NCBI RefSeq assembly: GCF_004210375.1
Contig: NC_134829.1
Span: forward strand, 26,614,034-26,678,033
Reading direction: 5' to 3'
Source of the DNA: Tachypleus tridentatus
Lineage: Eukaryota; Arthropoda; Merostomata; Xiphosura; Limulidae
Length of the DNA: 64,000 bases
This document shows positions 32,190 through 43,621 of this stretch, in pieces; position 1 is the first letter of the stretch, and each line of letters opens with the position of its first letter. A model generated the notes under the pieces. It made no database searches, had not been told where the DNA came from, and worked only from the letters and a program-made list of their open reading frames with translations. The position numbers and the translations under genes are program-made.

Positions 32190-32730
32190 CTCAATAAGAG
32201 ATCTATAATAGAATATGCATGTTCAGCCTGGATAAACATAACACAAAAACAATTACACAAACTACAAAAAATACAAAATTTAATCTTAACTTCAGCCTAT
32301 AAAGTACCACATAGTACTTCATCCACATTCATGCACAAGTATAGAAACATAGAGACAATATCTGAAAGACTCTTGCACAATGCACTAAAGTATTGTGATA
32401 AAAATTGGTATAAAAATGATTTATTGTGTGATCTACATACATGATGAGCATAGTCCTAAGTACCTCTTTCCTATGAACATATATTTAAGAAATATAAATC
32501 AAGCTGGTCATTATGCACGAGATGCTTAAAACTAGTGTAATATTCACACTTTTTGTAATTTTATTTTTTATTTTTTCTCTTCCTTTTCTTTCTTTCTCTT
32601 TTTCCGTTTTAAATATATATAAAATATATTGAAAAAATAACTAAATAAGAAATAAATAAAAGCAATAATGAAAAAAAAATAAATATATAAAAGAAGAAAA
32701 ATAAAAAAGGGACAACTCAAGACAATACAT
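32190..32730 (+). mobile_element. Jockey-like LINE, C-terminal and 3' fragment
   Basis: Plus-strand reading RSIIEYACSAWINITQKQL, then QKIQNLILTSAYKVP, STFMHKYRNIETISERL: the conserved region after RT in Jockey/R1-like LINEs. The same region is at 37165-37330 in the element starting at about 34440. It ends in A-rich sequence near 32700. Confidence 0.7.
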
Positions 32731-32732
32731 GG

Positions 32733-32809
32733 CCTGAAAAAGGCTGGAGTACTGTATGTTACTCACATGGACATTACCCTGAAAAAGGCTGGAGTACTGT
32801 ATGTTACTC
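32733..32809 (+). repeat. Direct repeat, 32 bp, 45-bp period
   Basis: CCTGAAAAAGGCTGGAGTAC...GTTACTC occurs at 32733-32764 and 32778-32809 without mismatch, so it is a young local duplication at the border between the LINE fragment and the Tx1-like ORF1. Confidence 0.85.
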
Positions 32810-33440
32810 TGGCCCAAAAGCACTACATCAACAACATAGTAATAGCCGACATGAAAGTTAGGGATGGAGGAAGAGGTCTCGTGCACCTGACGCTCCTGGG
32901 TATCCAAAATTCAACATACCCAAATACCCACAAAGAAGAAGCGAATAAGAGATCCTTCCATGACCACTTGGGAACGACAAGCAACATGACCTTGCCGATA
33001 ACGGTGACAAATCAACTGGTGGGAGCCACTGTACAAATGGTCCTCAACGAGACACAAGTTACACACATGACGTTGGTAATCATGCTTCGTTTTAATATAC
33101 TTTTCCCCAACGGATTCAGCACCTTAATCAAATAAGGCAAAGATGTACGGGAATCAGAAAAGGACAAACGTTCACGTTTTCACGCAATAGCACTTTTAAC
33201 ATCACAATCAAATTCACGCAACTTGGAAATAATACATGCATCAGTGACGTGAACACCGAAAAATGAAACAGTCAAGGTACGTTTAAACAAACCTTGCACC
33301 ATGTAGTTTTCACCATTAATAGTCAATCCAAGATCCACTACAAAATCTACATCATTATTTTAAAAAAATGTAACCTCGTAGCCCTCAGGCTGAGAGACAA
33401 TAGATGTAACTGAAACAGCACCTTGGTTGACATTAGGTGT
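32810..33440 (-). pseudogene. ORF1-like remnant of the Tx1-like LINE
   Basis: Minus-strand reading: EGYEVTFF, NNDVDFVVDLGLTINGENY, VQGLFKRTLTVSFFGVHVTD, CIISKLREFDCDVKSAI, then SLPYLIKVLNPLGKSI. The pattern recalls the ORF1 of Tx1-like LINEs (...VSFFGVHV...I..KLREFG.DV...). Two stops are visible. No zinc knuckle was identified. Confidence 0.5.
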
Positions 33441-33450
33441 ATCTTCAAAC

Positions 33451-33484
33451 ACAGGCGGGGATACTTACCACTATACTATCGAGG
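33451..33484 (-). pseudogene. tRNA-Asp 5' half, interrupted by the Tx1-like LINE
   Basis: Minus strand: CCTCGATAGTATAGTGGTAA + GTATCCCCGCCTGT, matching the first 34 or so bases of the intact tRNA-Asp at 49458-49529 with two changes, then switching to LINE sequence after CCTGT within the anticodon arm. Confidence 0.85.
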
Positions 33485-33900
33485 ACTGGTAACACTGACT
33501 TTTAAAATACAAGAATATTTTCCATGCGATTAATCTGTATTTTTACATTTTAAAATTTAAATTTTATTTTTTGGTTTACTTGTTTACACCCAGTAGATAA
33601 CCATATAAAGATTATTGAATTCAGAAATAACATCCTCATCAAATTTGGATTAATTCCTTTTTCAAGTTTCCCTTGGTATCTGATGCTTTCGTTATTTGAA
33701 CTTGAATGACACATATGCAGTGCTTAAACTGGACAGATTTACCTTCACTCCTCGTTTAATTTCTTACAATTTATTTTAAACCTTAACTTTCACAGTAAGA
33801 CATAAATGTTCTTCGAGAACAATAATTCATACAGCCTAAATTTACCACTAACGAAAATTGCTCAATTACGTATTTAGAATTTTTTCGATAAAAAGGTTAC
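33485..33900. other. No recognised feature
   Basis: AT-rich 5' flank of the interrupted tRNA sequence. Confidence 0.4.
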
Positions 33901-33934
33901 CATACACATATTTATTACTGGATGAAGTAACACC

Positions 33935-33998
33935 TCTCCACAGCGGGGAATCGAGCCCCGGTCTCCCGCGTGATAACTTACCACTATACTACCGAGGA
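33935..33998 (-). pseudogene. tRNA-Asp pseudogene with 10-bp deletion in the anticodon arm
   Basis: Minus strand: TCCTCGGTAGTATAGTGGTA, then AGTTA directly joined to TCACGCGGGAGACCGGGG, CTCGATTCCCCGC. The 5' strand of the anticodon stem (TCCCCGCCTG) is missing; the deletion ends one base from the LINE junction seen in the other copies. Confidence 0.85.
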
Positions 33999-34083
33999 CT
34001 GATAAATAATACCGACAAATATCTACAATTTTTTTTCTTCCCTCTATCAGTAATTTAACATTTTTTAATTCTCTAATCAATAA

Positions 34084-34209
34084 GCCTCCCAGTGGCTCAG
34101 CGGTGTGTCTGCAGACTTACAACACTAAAAACCAGGTTTCGATACCCGTGGTGGGCAGAGTACAGATAACCCATTGTGTAGCTTTGTGCTTAATTTAAAA
34201 CAACAACTA
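34084..34209 (+). mobile_element. SINE family B, forward, with target duplication
   Basis: Flanked by CTAATCAATAA at 34073-34083 and 34210-34220. Contains CCCAGTGGCTCAGCGG, GTTTCGATACCCG, GTACAGATAACCCATTGTG and (AAC)n tail. Confidence 0.92.
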
Positions 34210-34853
34210 CTAATCAATAAAGTGGTCATAAAATTGTAACTTTCCAGAGTGAAAAACGTTCAATATACCGATGACGCAATAAATATTTACGGAGGTGATT
34301 TGAAACAAAGAATAAGCAAGCCTTTGGAAGAGGTCAAGATTGTAGCTGACCCTCCCAGGTCCTTTCAAAGTCCTAAATCACGATAAAGTATAAACAGCAG
34401 CAAAATGGGTCTGCTGCAAGCACGCTCTTTATCGTTGATCGGACAGTATGTATACACACAAGGAAGAAAAGGATTCTGCGGTCTTTCGTGCGACAAGAGA
34501 TAAGAAAGAAAACAGCTGAAGTGTCACAGCTAGCTACAAGTCCACTAAAAATCGACTCAACAACGTCAGAAACAACAACTTAAGTGACGCGATCAGTGTC
34601 ATTGTTCCATGGAGAAGCGTGTGAAACTACAGCTCTACACTGAAGAACATGCCACAGGAACTTCTTCAGAATACTGAATGAAGTAAGCCTAACCTAAACA
34701 AAGAAGAAATAGTCAAATGATTAACGTACTCAACACCGAGTCTGTAAAACATGAGAACATAGTGTAAACTCGCTCAAATAAACCAACGTTAGAAAGTACT
34801 ATATACACAGACAAGCAATTAGCAACGATAGTAAGATCTCAGACGAGGAAAGT

Positions 34854-34910
34854 GTGTGTTTTTCTTACAGCAAAGCCACATTGGGTTATCTGCTGAGTCC
34901 ACCGAGGAAA
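34854..34910 (-). mobile_element. SINE family C fragment, reverse
   Basis: GTGTGTTTTTCTTACAGC, AAGCCACATTGGGTTATCTG and CTGAGTCCACCGAGG match the 3' part of family C in reverse. Confidence 0.7.
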
Positions 34911-34968
34911 GTAGTCACAAAAAAACAATGACACATGTAAGGAACAAGAGAACGCATCTGAATTTCAT

Positions 34969-36060
34969 ATGAGTACGAAATATATAACAGGAAAAGAACA
35001 AGAACCAACATATGTTGTTAATAAAAGATCCAAAAAGAACAGAAAACAAACAGACGAAGGAAATACAGAACAAAATACAAAACTTACAGACAGAAACAAA
35101 AGCACTCGAATAAACAAACAAACCAAATTAAATTATCATTACAGAATTCATCCCAGTATAATACAAAGAATTCGAGAAACGGCCGAAGTAAAAAGATTTA
35201 GGTTGAATGCAAAAGTAGTGCAGACAAAAAGACTAGGAAAAAAAGAAGTCCTTGTGCGAGGTCAAGAACCTCGTGACCTCGATCCACTGCTAAAGGAATG
35301 GCTTCAAGACGCCTTTTAACCCGGAAGCACACTTATACACCTACCAGGAAACGGTCCACAACAAAAATATATTTGCAATTTGAAGAGTTTAGCTGACGAC
35401 TGATCTGGAATAATTCAAAGAGATAATAACTGACTTACAAATCAAGCACACAAAAACCGAAAAAAAATGATGTCAACAAGAACTGATACGCTGAAACATC
35501 TAAACAAAGTGGCTACGAAAAATATACATAAATAATTCAAAACGGAATAACAATATGGTACCAAAAATATACCGTCGAAGTGGCAAAAACACTGGCAATT
35601 CTCGTAACTCAGTGCTTCTACTGCCAAATATTTGGGCACAGGCAAACCTCAACCAAATGTGTAGGAAGTGACGAAACTCTTGGATCACCTGAGAAGCCAG
35701 AACTCATTAACACACCAAATATTGCGACTGTATTGAGCAACATACAGCCAACCACAAAGCCTGCCAGAAGTATAAGGACATAAAGCAAATATCTTATAAA
35801 ATACGAAACAATATAAACACTACAAACACTATAACAACAAAACCTAAAAATAGATCACACAAGTTTTTGCTGTTCCCAACATCACCAAAACAAAGAAGAA
35901 CATACTATAAGGTTACTCGACAAGAAAAACCAAACGAACAAACACAACCACAAATTAAACAAGATCTTCAGAAACAAATAAACAAGCAGAGCCAACAAGG
36001 TACAACCACTAACAACGATGGTAACAAAGCAATTATAAATAGAATAATCGACCCCTTATG
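34969..36060 (+). pseudogene. ORF1 (gag-like) of the Jockey/R1-like LINE
   Basis: An open 116-codon basic frame (34969-35319; SIIQRIRETAEVKRFRLNAK) is followed, after breaks, by a CCHC knuckle near 35608-35661 (CFYCQIFGHRQTSTKC: C-x2-C-x4-H-x6-C). Then a Gln/Thr/Asn-rich basic tail at 35867-36061. Nucleic-acid-binding LINE protein; broken by stops. Confidence 0.6.
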
Positions 36061-36489
36061 ACTATCTAGCAAACCTAATAACAGCACGAATATAATAATC
36101 ATTGTCGTCAAGGGACATCTACAATACCACATGTGATATATAAAATCCTGACAATGAACACTAACAATACTACACATAAATATCCAATGTGGCCTTGTTT
36201 CCACGTAGCATGAGATTAAAGTCGAAAACGATAAATATAATATTTGTCATATAAACCACAATATGTGCAATTATCACTTATTCAAATGTTCAAGATACCA
36301 ACTAACAAGAAAAAGACAATCCAAACAACAAATCCCCAGAACGTGACATGCTACTTCTGTACAAAAAATAGCTATCAGTAAACACAATACACATACCATC
36401 AATGTATATTACAAAAGACATACTATTAAGAAATAACCAAACAGTCACAATATCAGGTAGATACTCGCCACCACATGAATTTAATCAAA

Positions 36490-37470
36490 AGCACTGCATA
36501 GTCGCATGCTTCCTGGATGTAGAAAAGCACTTGATAAAGTGAGGCACAATGGCCTTAGATACAAATTGTTCAGAATGGGATTCCCTAAAGAAATTATTCG
36601 CTGGTTTTTTAACTTCCTGGAGGATATGAACATCAGAATAAAGGCTGAGGGCACCTACTACACTATGGATACAGGTGTCTTTCGGAGACGAGGTAGTTAG
36701 CCCTACTCTATTTATAATGTATGTCAAAAACATGACTCTTAAAGACCCAAACCATACCATTTGCTCACAGCTCACAGATGATGTTGCTAAGTGGAGGAGT
36801 GCCACAGACGGAGAAAAATACATATAATATTCAATCAATACTAAACAAAATAGAACTGCATTGCCATATACGGAGAATTAAAAGGAATACACATAAACCG
36901 CAAACCATACTATTCACAAAATCAAACAAAACAAGAACTGTTATACCACAGTTATACTTAGACGGGTTATTTTAACAGGTAAAAACATCAACAACACCCT
37001 TAGCAATTACTGTTTACTCGAAATTATCCAACATACCACACATTAAAAATCAGAATATGAAAAAGAGTGATAGAAAAGAGTGAGTTATCTTTGGGACCTG
37101 ACGGGCAACAACCAAAGAGCTACGCCAGAAAAAAATATTAAATACACAACAACACATATATTAGACCAGTCGTGAAATATGCCTGTATAACATAGATCAA
37201 TGTATCAAAAACACACATGAGTATACTACAGCAAATACAAAACTACATTTTAACGAAAACATACTTGAGTCCCTCGTTAAACAGCTCCGTATTTCTTTAC
37301 AACTACTCAAATATTCCGACTCTTACAAGAAAAATACAAACAAAAAAGAATTGATGAGCGAATTAGAAAACCACATAATACGTGACAGACCTAGCCCTAA
37401 GTGCCTTTCTCTCTAAATTTCATAAATAAGATAGTTACAGCGCAAACACTGCCAAACTAACTGATTCCTT
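36490..37470 (+). pseudogene. Reverse transcriptase remnant of the Jockey/R1-like LINE
   Basis: KALDKVRHNGLRYKLFRMGF (RT motif A region, F of AFDKV lost), then IRIKAEGTY, then SQLTDDVAKW (catalytic FADD changed to LTDD; about 36765-36795), IELHCHI..IKRNTHKPQTI and the C-terminal block about 37165-37330. Frame breaks near 36700 and 36760 and several stops. Confidence 0.75.
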
Positions 37471-37499
37471 TACACAAACTTAGCTCTTAAAAAAATATT

Positions 37500-37766
37500 A
37501 TACATGTAAAAATACGATTTTGTATGTGTACGAGTGTTAAATAATCCTAGGATTCATAATACGATAATGTATTAGTGAAGCTCAGTGCAAATACACTTGT
37601 TCATATAGCCCCATGAAATGGACGTGGCTTGAAAAGGGTATGTTAAATTAAAAAATCCGGTCAATGGACAATAGTTAATGCACCGTGAGTAAAGCAACGC
37701 AGTAACGGGAATATTACCTATAAGACGGTTTCACTTCAAATAGAATAATATCACCTTCTGATAGGG
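37500..37766. other. No recognised feature
   Basis: Short unassigned AT-rich stretch. Confidence 0.4.
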
Positions 37767-37767
37767 T

Positions 37768-38013
37768 TTCGTTTGTTTCGAATTTCGCGCAAAGCTACAC
37801 GAGGGCTATCTGCGCTAACCGTCCCTAATTTTGCAGTGTAAGACTAGAGGGAAGGCAGCTAGTCATCACCACCCACCGCTAACTCTTGGGCTACTCTTTT
37901 ACCAACGAATAGTAGGACTAACCGTAACATTTTAACGCCCCCACGGTTGAAAAGGCGAGCATGTTTGATGAGACCGGGATTCAAACCCACCACTCTCAGA
38001 TTACGAGTCGAAC
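37768..38013 (-). mobile_element. SINE family A, reverse
   Basis: CGAATTTCGCGCAAAGCTAC, the GGGCTATCTGCGC tail, body and the tRNA-like B box GGTTTGAATCCCGG on the minus strand. The head end is replaced by a 27-bp tandem repeat (TTGAGTAGTTTTAACTATA...) at 38018-38080. Confidence 0.88.
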
Positions 38014-38017
38014 GTAA

Positions 38018-38080
38018 TTGAGTAGTTTTAACTATATTAGTATATTGAGTAGTTTTAACTATATTAGTATATCGAGTAGT
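38018..38080 (+). repeat. Short tandem repeat, about 27-bp unit
   Basis: GAGTAGTTTTAACTATATTA + GTATATT is present twice, and a third partial unit (GAGTAGTTTTCTTGCTATTA) follows. Confidence 0.8.
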
Positions 38081-38316
38081 TTTCTTGCTATTAGGAAACG
38101 CTGTGTAAAAAGAAAAATTAGATTTTTGGTCATTGATACTGCAGTAACGTTTACTGAGAAGAAAAATATACTGAATAAATCCGTAACTTCTGAGTGAGAG
38201 AAATCACACATTATGTCGTTACTTTAAAACATTTTGATAAACGAGATCAGCGTCAACACGTGTTTATCTACTTTAGCTACACAGTGCGATATGTGCCCTT
38301 TGCACCTCGACTATCT

Positions 38317-38594
38317 TTCGTTTGTTTGTTTTGAAATTCGCACAAAGCTACTCGAGGGCTATCTGTGCTAGCCGTTCCTAATTTAGTAGTGTAAGACTAG
38401 AGGGAAGGCAGCTAGACATCACCACCCACCGCCAACTCTTGGGCTACTCTTTTTACCAACGAAAAGTGGGATTGACCGTAACATTATAACGCCCCCACGG
38501 CTGGGAAAGCGAGCATGTTTAGCGCGACTCGGATGCGAACCCGCGACCTTCAGATTCCGAGCGCATTCCTTATCGCGCTCGGCCATGCCAGGCC
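38317..38594 (-). mobile_element. SINE family A, reverse, with target duplication
   Basis: Flanked by CCTCGACTATCT at 38305-38316 and 38595-38606. Complete head, body and (TTTG)n end. Confidence 0.93.
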
Positions 38595-38721
38595 CCTCGA
38601 CTATCTAAACTCAGTTTTTAACATTATAACATCTCAGACTTTCTGGTGAACCACTGCTGTGGAAGTGGGTTATTTAAGTGAAAAATATTTTAACCATTTA
38701 ACCACAGTCCTTGTTATAATG

Positions 38722-39007
38722 GAGGTTCGGCATGACCTGGTGGTCAGGGCGCTCGATTCATAATCTTAAGGTAGCGGGTTCGAATCCCCCTCACACCAAA
38801 TATGCTCCCCGTTTCAGCTGTGGAGGTGTTATAATGTGACGCTCAATACCACTATTCGCTAGTAGAAGAGTAACCCAAGAGTTGGCAATAGGTGGTGATG
38901 ACTAGCAGCCTTCCCCACGTCCAGTCCTACCCTGCTAAATTAGGGACAGCTAGCAGATAGCCTTTATGTAGCTTTGCACGAAATTCAAAAACAAACAAAC
39001 AAACAAA
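38722..39007 (+). mobile_element. SINE family A, forward
   Basis: Head GGCATGACCTGGTGGTCAGG, B box GGTTCGAATCCCC, tail TTTGCACGAAATTC with (CAAA)n. Flanks CTTGTTATAATG and CTTGCCATAATG look like a target duplication with two differences. Confidence 0.9.
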
Positions 39008-39019
39008 CTTGCCATAATG

Positions 39020-39670
39020 TTTACGATAAGATTACCATATAATGCTGAAAGCAAATAGCTTGAAAATTAAATCGACAATTGTTATAGAATGAACGTTTTC
39101 TACTAGCTGGCCAAGCATGCTTATAACTGCAGTTGTGGTAATACATTAGTATTAATCCTGTTAAAATTTTAAACAATATATTATTTAACTGTATTTGTTA
39201 TAAGAATTATGATAGACCTATTATATTTTTAATACGTCATTCCTAATCCAGCCCTTGCAGATTTTCAATAATTACAAGTGTATACCAATGATATTTCAAC
39301 CACACAGTATTCTTCAAATTGGCTGTTATCCCAAAAAAGTATTTCATACTTTAAAATCGCACCTTGTGCAACATATCACAGGTTCCCAAATGGCGATTCG
39401 TAGCCCTCTAGGAGTGCGTGATAGTATTTAATGGGCCGCAATAATATATAAAATTTATGGAATTTTCATTTACTGAAAAAGTAACAAATAAGATGAAATG
39501 CAAAGACATTATGAGATTAGTATAGTAATATATATATACAAATCCCAAATTAATAATTGTAATTAAATTATGTAAATTCAATATGCGTCTGCCATTGCCT
39601 GCTGATTGCGAAAAACAAACGACAGTTGTTTTCCAGTTGGAGTGATTCATCACCCCAGTGTGTACATCAG
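39020..39670. other. No recognised feature
   Basis: AT-rich; nothing recognised. Confidence 0.35.
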
Positions 39671-39674
39671 TCAC

Positions 39675-40085
39675 AATTAATGGTTACTAGCTGGGGTACT
39701 CGTACCCTGGACGGAAGTTATGTAAATTCATGATTAATGAAAGGTTAACTTAGGGCATGAAAAGTTGTTTCCTTTATATAAAATTTAAAAAAAATCTAAA
39801 ACAACCCTAAAACAACAAAACTCAAAATGTAAAACCGTAAATTCACATGTACTTTCTCATGGATCTAACAAACCTTTGTGCCCAATTTGATTAAAATTCA
39901 TCAACAGGTGCAAAGTAGTGGTAAAAAACACACTCTTAAAATCCGTAAAATGTTGGAAATGTTTATGTATTTCCCTATGGATCTAACGATCCTCTATACC
40001 AATTTTGGTATCTAAATATTTATATGGACATACAACAGACAGTACTATCATATTTATATAGATGGCGCCAGTGCAATATAACCCA
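39675..40085 (+). repeat. Possible unclassified repeat ending in TATATAGATG
   Basis: ACTAGCTGGGGTACTCGTAC, two similar phrases (TTTCTCATGGATCTAACAA at about 39851; TTTCCCTATGGATCTAACGA at about 39969, about 118 bp apart) and an ending ACATACAACAGACAG...TATATAGATG. Endings of this sort are common in dispersed invertebrate repeats. No protein recognised. Confidence 0.35.
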
Positions 40086-40740
40086 GTGTGACGTATTAAG
40101 AAAATAAAGTTCTCCGTGATGGGAAACGAAGGCGAAACAGGAGAATTGGAATCTATATTGTAAATCTACACATACACACACGATAAAAATTTCGCGAATT
40201 TGAGGGTTGCACATCGCGTAATAAATTTTTTTCCAGTATTAGATAAGCAAGAGTTCCATTATAGTATGATTACAATAATTACATGAGTAGTAGTGGTGCC
40301 AATAACAGTAACTTATAATTTGTTTCAACAATTTTTTGACTTTTAAAGTTACTCATCAAACTATGAATCAGTATCTTAAATCTAGCGTAATAACAAACAG
40401 CAAGCTTAGTGACAGGCCTAGTGATACAAGTGGTAGCCCTACTGTATCAAGCTCAAGGTTCTTTCAACAAAGTATTATCGTACTTCAGATTAAAGTAAGT
40501 CGTGTAACGGATTTACTATTATATATTTATTTTAATATCGACGTTTGTTTCAGTTAAATATATATTTAGAAATACATGCGACTTATATTGCTAAATGTGT
40601 ATTGTGAAATTCTTGCCTATTATCTAAATCTGTAGAAAATTTTGGAGTCTAAAAGTCAACAACCTATGACGTGTGTATGTAAACACTAGTGACTGCCAGT
40701 ATTCTTGCTAACTGAAATTTCGAGAACCTCGCCTAATGAT
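40086..40740. other. No recognised feature
   Basis: Contains a 73-codon frame at 40336-40557 with a Ser-rich segment (SDRPSDTSGSPTVSSSRF) that I cannot assign. Confidence 0.3.
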
Positions 40741-40750
40741 TATAAAAGGT

Positions 40751-41006
40751 TTGTTTTGGAATTTCGCACAAAGCTACTCGAGGGCTATCTGTGCTAGCCG
40801 TCCCTAATTTAGCAGTGTAAGACGAGAGGGTAGGCAACTAGTCATCACCACCCACCGCCAACGCTTGGGCTACTCTTTAACCAACGAATAGTAGGATTGA
40901 CCGTAACATTATACGCCCCCACGGCTGGGAGGGCGAGCATGTTTAGCGCGACGCGGGCTCGAACCCGCGACCCTCGGATTACGAGTCGCACGCCTTACGC
41001 GCTTGG
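40751..41006 (-). mobile_element. SINE family A, reverse, with target duplication
   Basis: Flanked by TTATAAAAGGT at 40740-40750 and 41007-41017. The 73-codon frame at 40897-41118 lies mostly in this SINE. Confidence 0.93.
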
Positions 41007-41017
41007 TTATAAAAGGT

Positions 41018-41894
41018 GGCCATCCACACATATGGAGAGACAGTACATATTGTTGGTTTGCTACATTTGGTATACTATAAACTTCGGAAGCTATAATCGG
41101 GAAACAACAGATATGTGACTAGGGAACGTTTATAATTTCAAAAATTAGAGACCATTTAACCTCAGTAGATTAACTTCGGACGTTAGTATTTCTACGAAAA
41201 CATGAGATAACTTTAGTGCTAAAAGCCTTACGTGTGATCAGTGAAAATCTAGCTACCTACCCGTTAAGTAAACTATACCGATATCAACTCTAAATTAATT
41301 CGCTCATCTTGAACCGTCGATAAAATATTCAGCTCCAGATCAGATAAAAGACTCAATACTGTTTGTAAGTTGCAAAACTTTTGTATGTAAATCATTATTT
41401 GTAATAATCGTTATTATAAATTGTATTGTTGTTTGTATATTAAAATATATTTGTAATAAGAAAGAAAATTGTGTATCAATCTTGTTGACAAACATCATAA
41501 ATTTGATACACCTGTAAATTTAATGAACTTCTAGATTTAAATAAACCACTGTTTTAGGCTATTTGAAATCGCAATACGTAATCTAATAAACTGGAGGTTC
41601 GTCCGAGATAAATTATAACACGTAACAGTCGTAAGATTTTTAAATAATTTCCCATATTTAAATATCTTTTCATTGTACTTTTTTAAAACTATATTCAATC
41701 TCTAAAGGTTATAAAATACGCATATGAGAAAAACTATTTTTAACTGGAAGTGGTTCGCCAATGCACTACATTAAAAAAGTTGAAGATATCTACCTTTTTA
41801 CGTATGTATAAATCTTCTGTTCTGAAAATATTACATTTTAAAAGCCAGATAACGTAACCCACTGATTTAATTTTATTGGAAATAAAAATGCTAT
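41018..41894. other. No recognised feature
   Basis: AT-rich; no gene or repeat recognised. Confidence 0.4.
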
Positions 41895-41926
41895 CCTCTC
41901 CAGTGGGGAAACGAACCCCGGTCTAC
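41895..41926 (-). pseudogene. tRNA-Asp 3' half, downstream border of Tx1-like LINE copy 2
   Basis: Minus strand: AGACCGGGGTTCGTTTCCCC then ACTGGAGAG, matching the variable/T-arm and acceptor 3' strand of tRNA-Asp. Directly preceded on that strand by non-tRNA sequence. It lies 3.6 kb from the 5' half at 45505, in the same orientation. Confidence 0.75.
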
Positions 41927-42089
41927 AAAAATACATCAATCTTTCAAGTTAATCATTATATTAATCTGTATTATAATGAAGTGCTAATGAAGATAATTAT
42001 TCGAGATACAAACACAGAAAATTAATAGTAACAAAGAAAAAATTACCAAACTTATAAATATTAAAATGAACTACAATAATATGAAAGTC

Positions 42090-42210
42090 TTGTGTGTGTT
42101 TTTCTTATAGTAAAGCCACATAGGGCTATCTGCTCAGCCTACCAAGGGGAATCGAACCCCTGATTTTAGCGTTATAAATCCGGAGACATATCGCTGTACT
42201 AGCGGGGGGC
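42090..42210 (-). mobile_element. SINE family C, reverse, with target duplication
   Basis: Flanked by AATATGAAAGTC at 42078-42089 and 42211-42222. B-box-like GGGGTTCGATTCCCC on the minus strand. Confidence 0.93.
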
Positions 42211-42575
42211 AATATGAAAGTCAATAAAAAGCGAACCAAATTATCATTCCAACATTCCAAATCACTGAATAATATATAACCCTGTACACCCTCACTTAAC
42301 AAATACCCAGAGTCGCGATAAATACTATAGAAATCTGACAGTTTGTTGTCTAACTAAGATCGTGAGAAATTGAAATAAATGTTAGCTTTAAGTTGAGTCA
42401 TAAAGATATTAACAAAATGAACACGAACACGACGTGACAGAACCTTATTGTGGGCTAAATATATATTTCGAACTTAGCTATAATCGTACACAAACGTAAC
42501 AACCCGAGATGATTAGAACTCAGCTGAGGTAAAAATCCAACCAAAGCCATATGCCTATTTTCATGATCCGTTAAC

Positions 42576-43110
42576 TCACGGCCTAGAAACTAAACCCCAC
42601 GTGCCCTGTACTCTAGAACATTGGAAAAACATGTGAGCAATGGTTTCTTGAACCACTCCAGAGAATGAATATAAACCCGTCGGATGATGGGACATACGAA
42701 CCAACTTAATATTGGCAGTCACCGCATGATACCAAATAAGATAATTAAAATTACAATACCGATAGCCGACAAACGAACAGAAGGAACCAAATAAGAGACC
42801 AGTCGGTAACGGGTACGACACTTTTCCGAAACTGGTGGTGGGCAGCATTACCCTGTAAAACGATAAATACCTTACGTAAGGAAAGATCCTGAAATACATT
42901 AAAATTCAAAACATTATCACTTGAAAAATACAAAGTTCGTCTGGGGAGCATCCACCCGAAGGTAATCTGGAAGTAATAAAGATAATCAATCCTGGAGGAG
43001 AGCAGAAGAGAGGGACGTTTACCAGCCAACTCTTCAGTGAGTTCAGTATTAGTGGACAAAACCATATCAATAACCGCAGATTCGCAGAGGAAGGAAAGAT
43101 AAGCTCATAA
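42576..43110 (-). pseudogene. C-terminal ORF2 remnant of Tx1-like LINE copy 2
   Basis: Minus-strand frames: RPSLLLSSRIDYLYYFQITF and, shifted, WYHAVTANIKLVRMSHHPTG, IAHMFFQCSRVQGTWGLVS. The N..(C)..C...T..H.F..C......W pattern is the zinc-binding domain found after RT in L1/Tx1-like ORF2. The first Cys pair is lost. Confidence 0.65.
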
Positions 43111-43434
43111 TGTAAATGACGAAGTCACGTGATACCTGCAGCTACAAATTCACGAAATGTTCACTTATGGTTATTCACTAAATTTGAATTGAGAAACAAA
43201 TGTTGGTCGAAAATTTCCAGAAAATCGTCATTTGGCTACCGAGTAAAAATCATCAGAAAATATTATCCAACCTTAAAGATTTCAGCAATATGTGGAGGTA
43301 AGACTCGTGTAAATGCGGAACCATTTGACAGGAAAATACGTCAGCAGTAAGTTGTAAATTCCCGTAAAGACCAAAATAAAAACCTGGTAACGAACTTAAA
43401 ACCTCATGATACTGTCCAGATAAACGGTTCTGAT

Positions 43435-43618
43435 GCAGCTTTAATCTATAAGCATATTTGCGGAGACAAATATTTACAAAATGTCTCCCCTTCTCCGTGA
43501 ACTGGTTTAATCAGCACCTCATAACTAGCTTTGTGTATTCCTCAATCACACAGAAAGGTAAAAAACTCCTTTCATAACAAAACAAAAATAGTCTTCCATA
43601 TGTAGAACCTGAAGAGGT
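43435..43618 (-). repeat. Segment A', extra copy of a LINE piece
   Basis: About 184 bp, CAGCTTTAATCTATAAGC...CCTGAAGAGG, matching 44323-44508 and 29033-29213. It is continuous at its left with LINE C-terminal sequence; at its right it meets segment B. Confidence 0.85.
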
Positions 43619-43621
43619 TCT

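Larger units (their letters stand above)
29033..33450 (-). mobile_element. Tx1/L1-like LINE copy 1, minus strand, 5' end inside a tRNA-Asp sequence
   Basis: From right to left: ORF1-like frame (33440-32810), ORF2 endonuclease start (about 31460: FKIGVVNYNGLRG, then VICFEETVF), endonuclease end (about 30880-30750: DHAFLKINF), pre-RT region (30386-30132: EKRKYNVFILKGRLVSE), RT (30100-29400: SxDQTGYV..., then LLKVDPQKAFDRVEYGY). The RT is read in several frames with stops. Nested inside: SINE-A at 30939-31138 and 31913-32186, and a Jockey-like LINE 3' fragment at 32190-32730. The 5' end abuts a tRNA-Asp 5' half at 33451. Assignment to the Tx1/L1 group is by motif order and not tested. Confidence 0.75.
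34440..37480 (+). mobile_element. Jockey/R1-like LINE, forward, decayed
   Basis: ORF1 (34969-36060) is basic, then has a zinc knuckle. RT motifs lie at 36500-37000 and a conserved C-terminal region at about 37165-37460. Start and end are approximate. A 3' SINE-C fragment lies inside the 5' part (34854-34910). A-rich plus-strand composition. Different from the LINE at 318-3895 and probably the source type of the fragment at 32190-32730. Confidence 0.75.
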
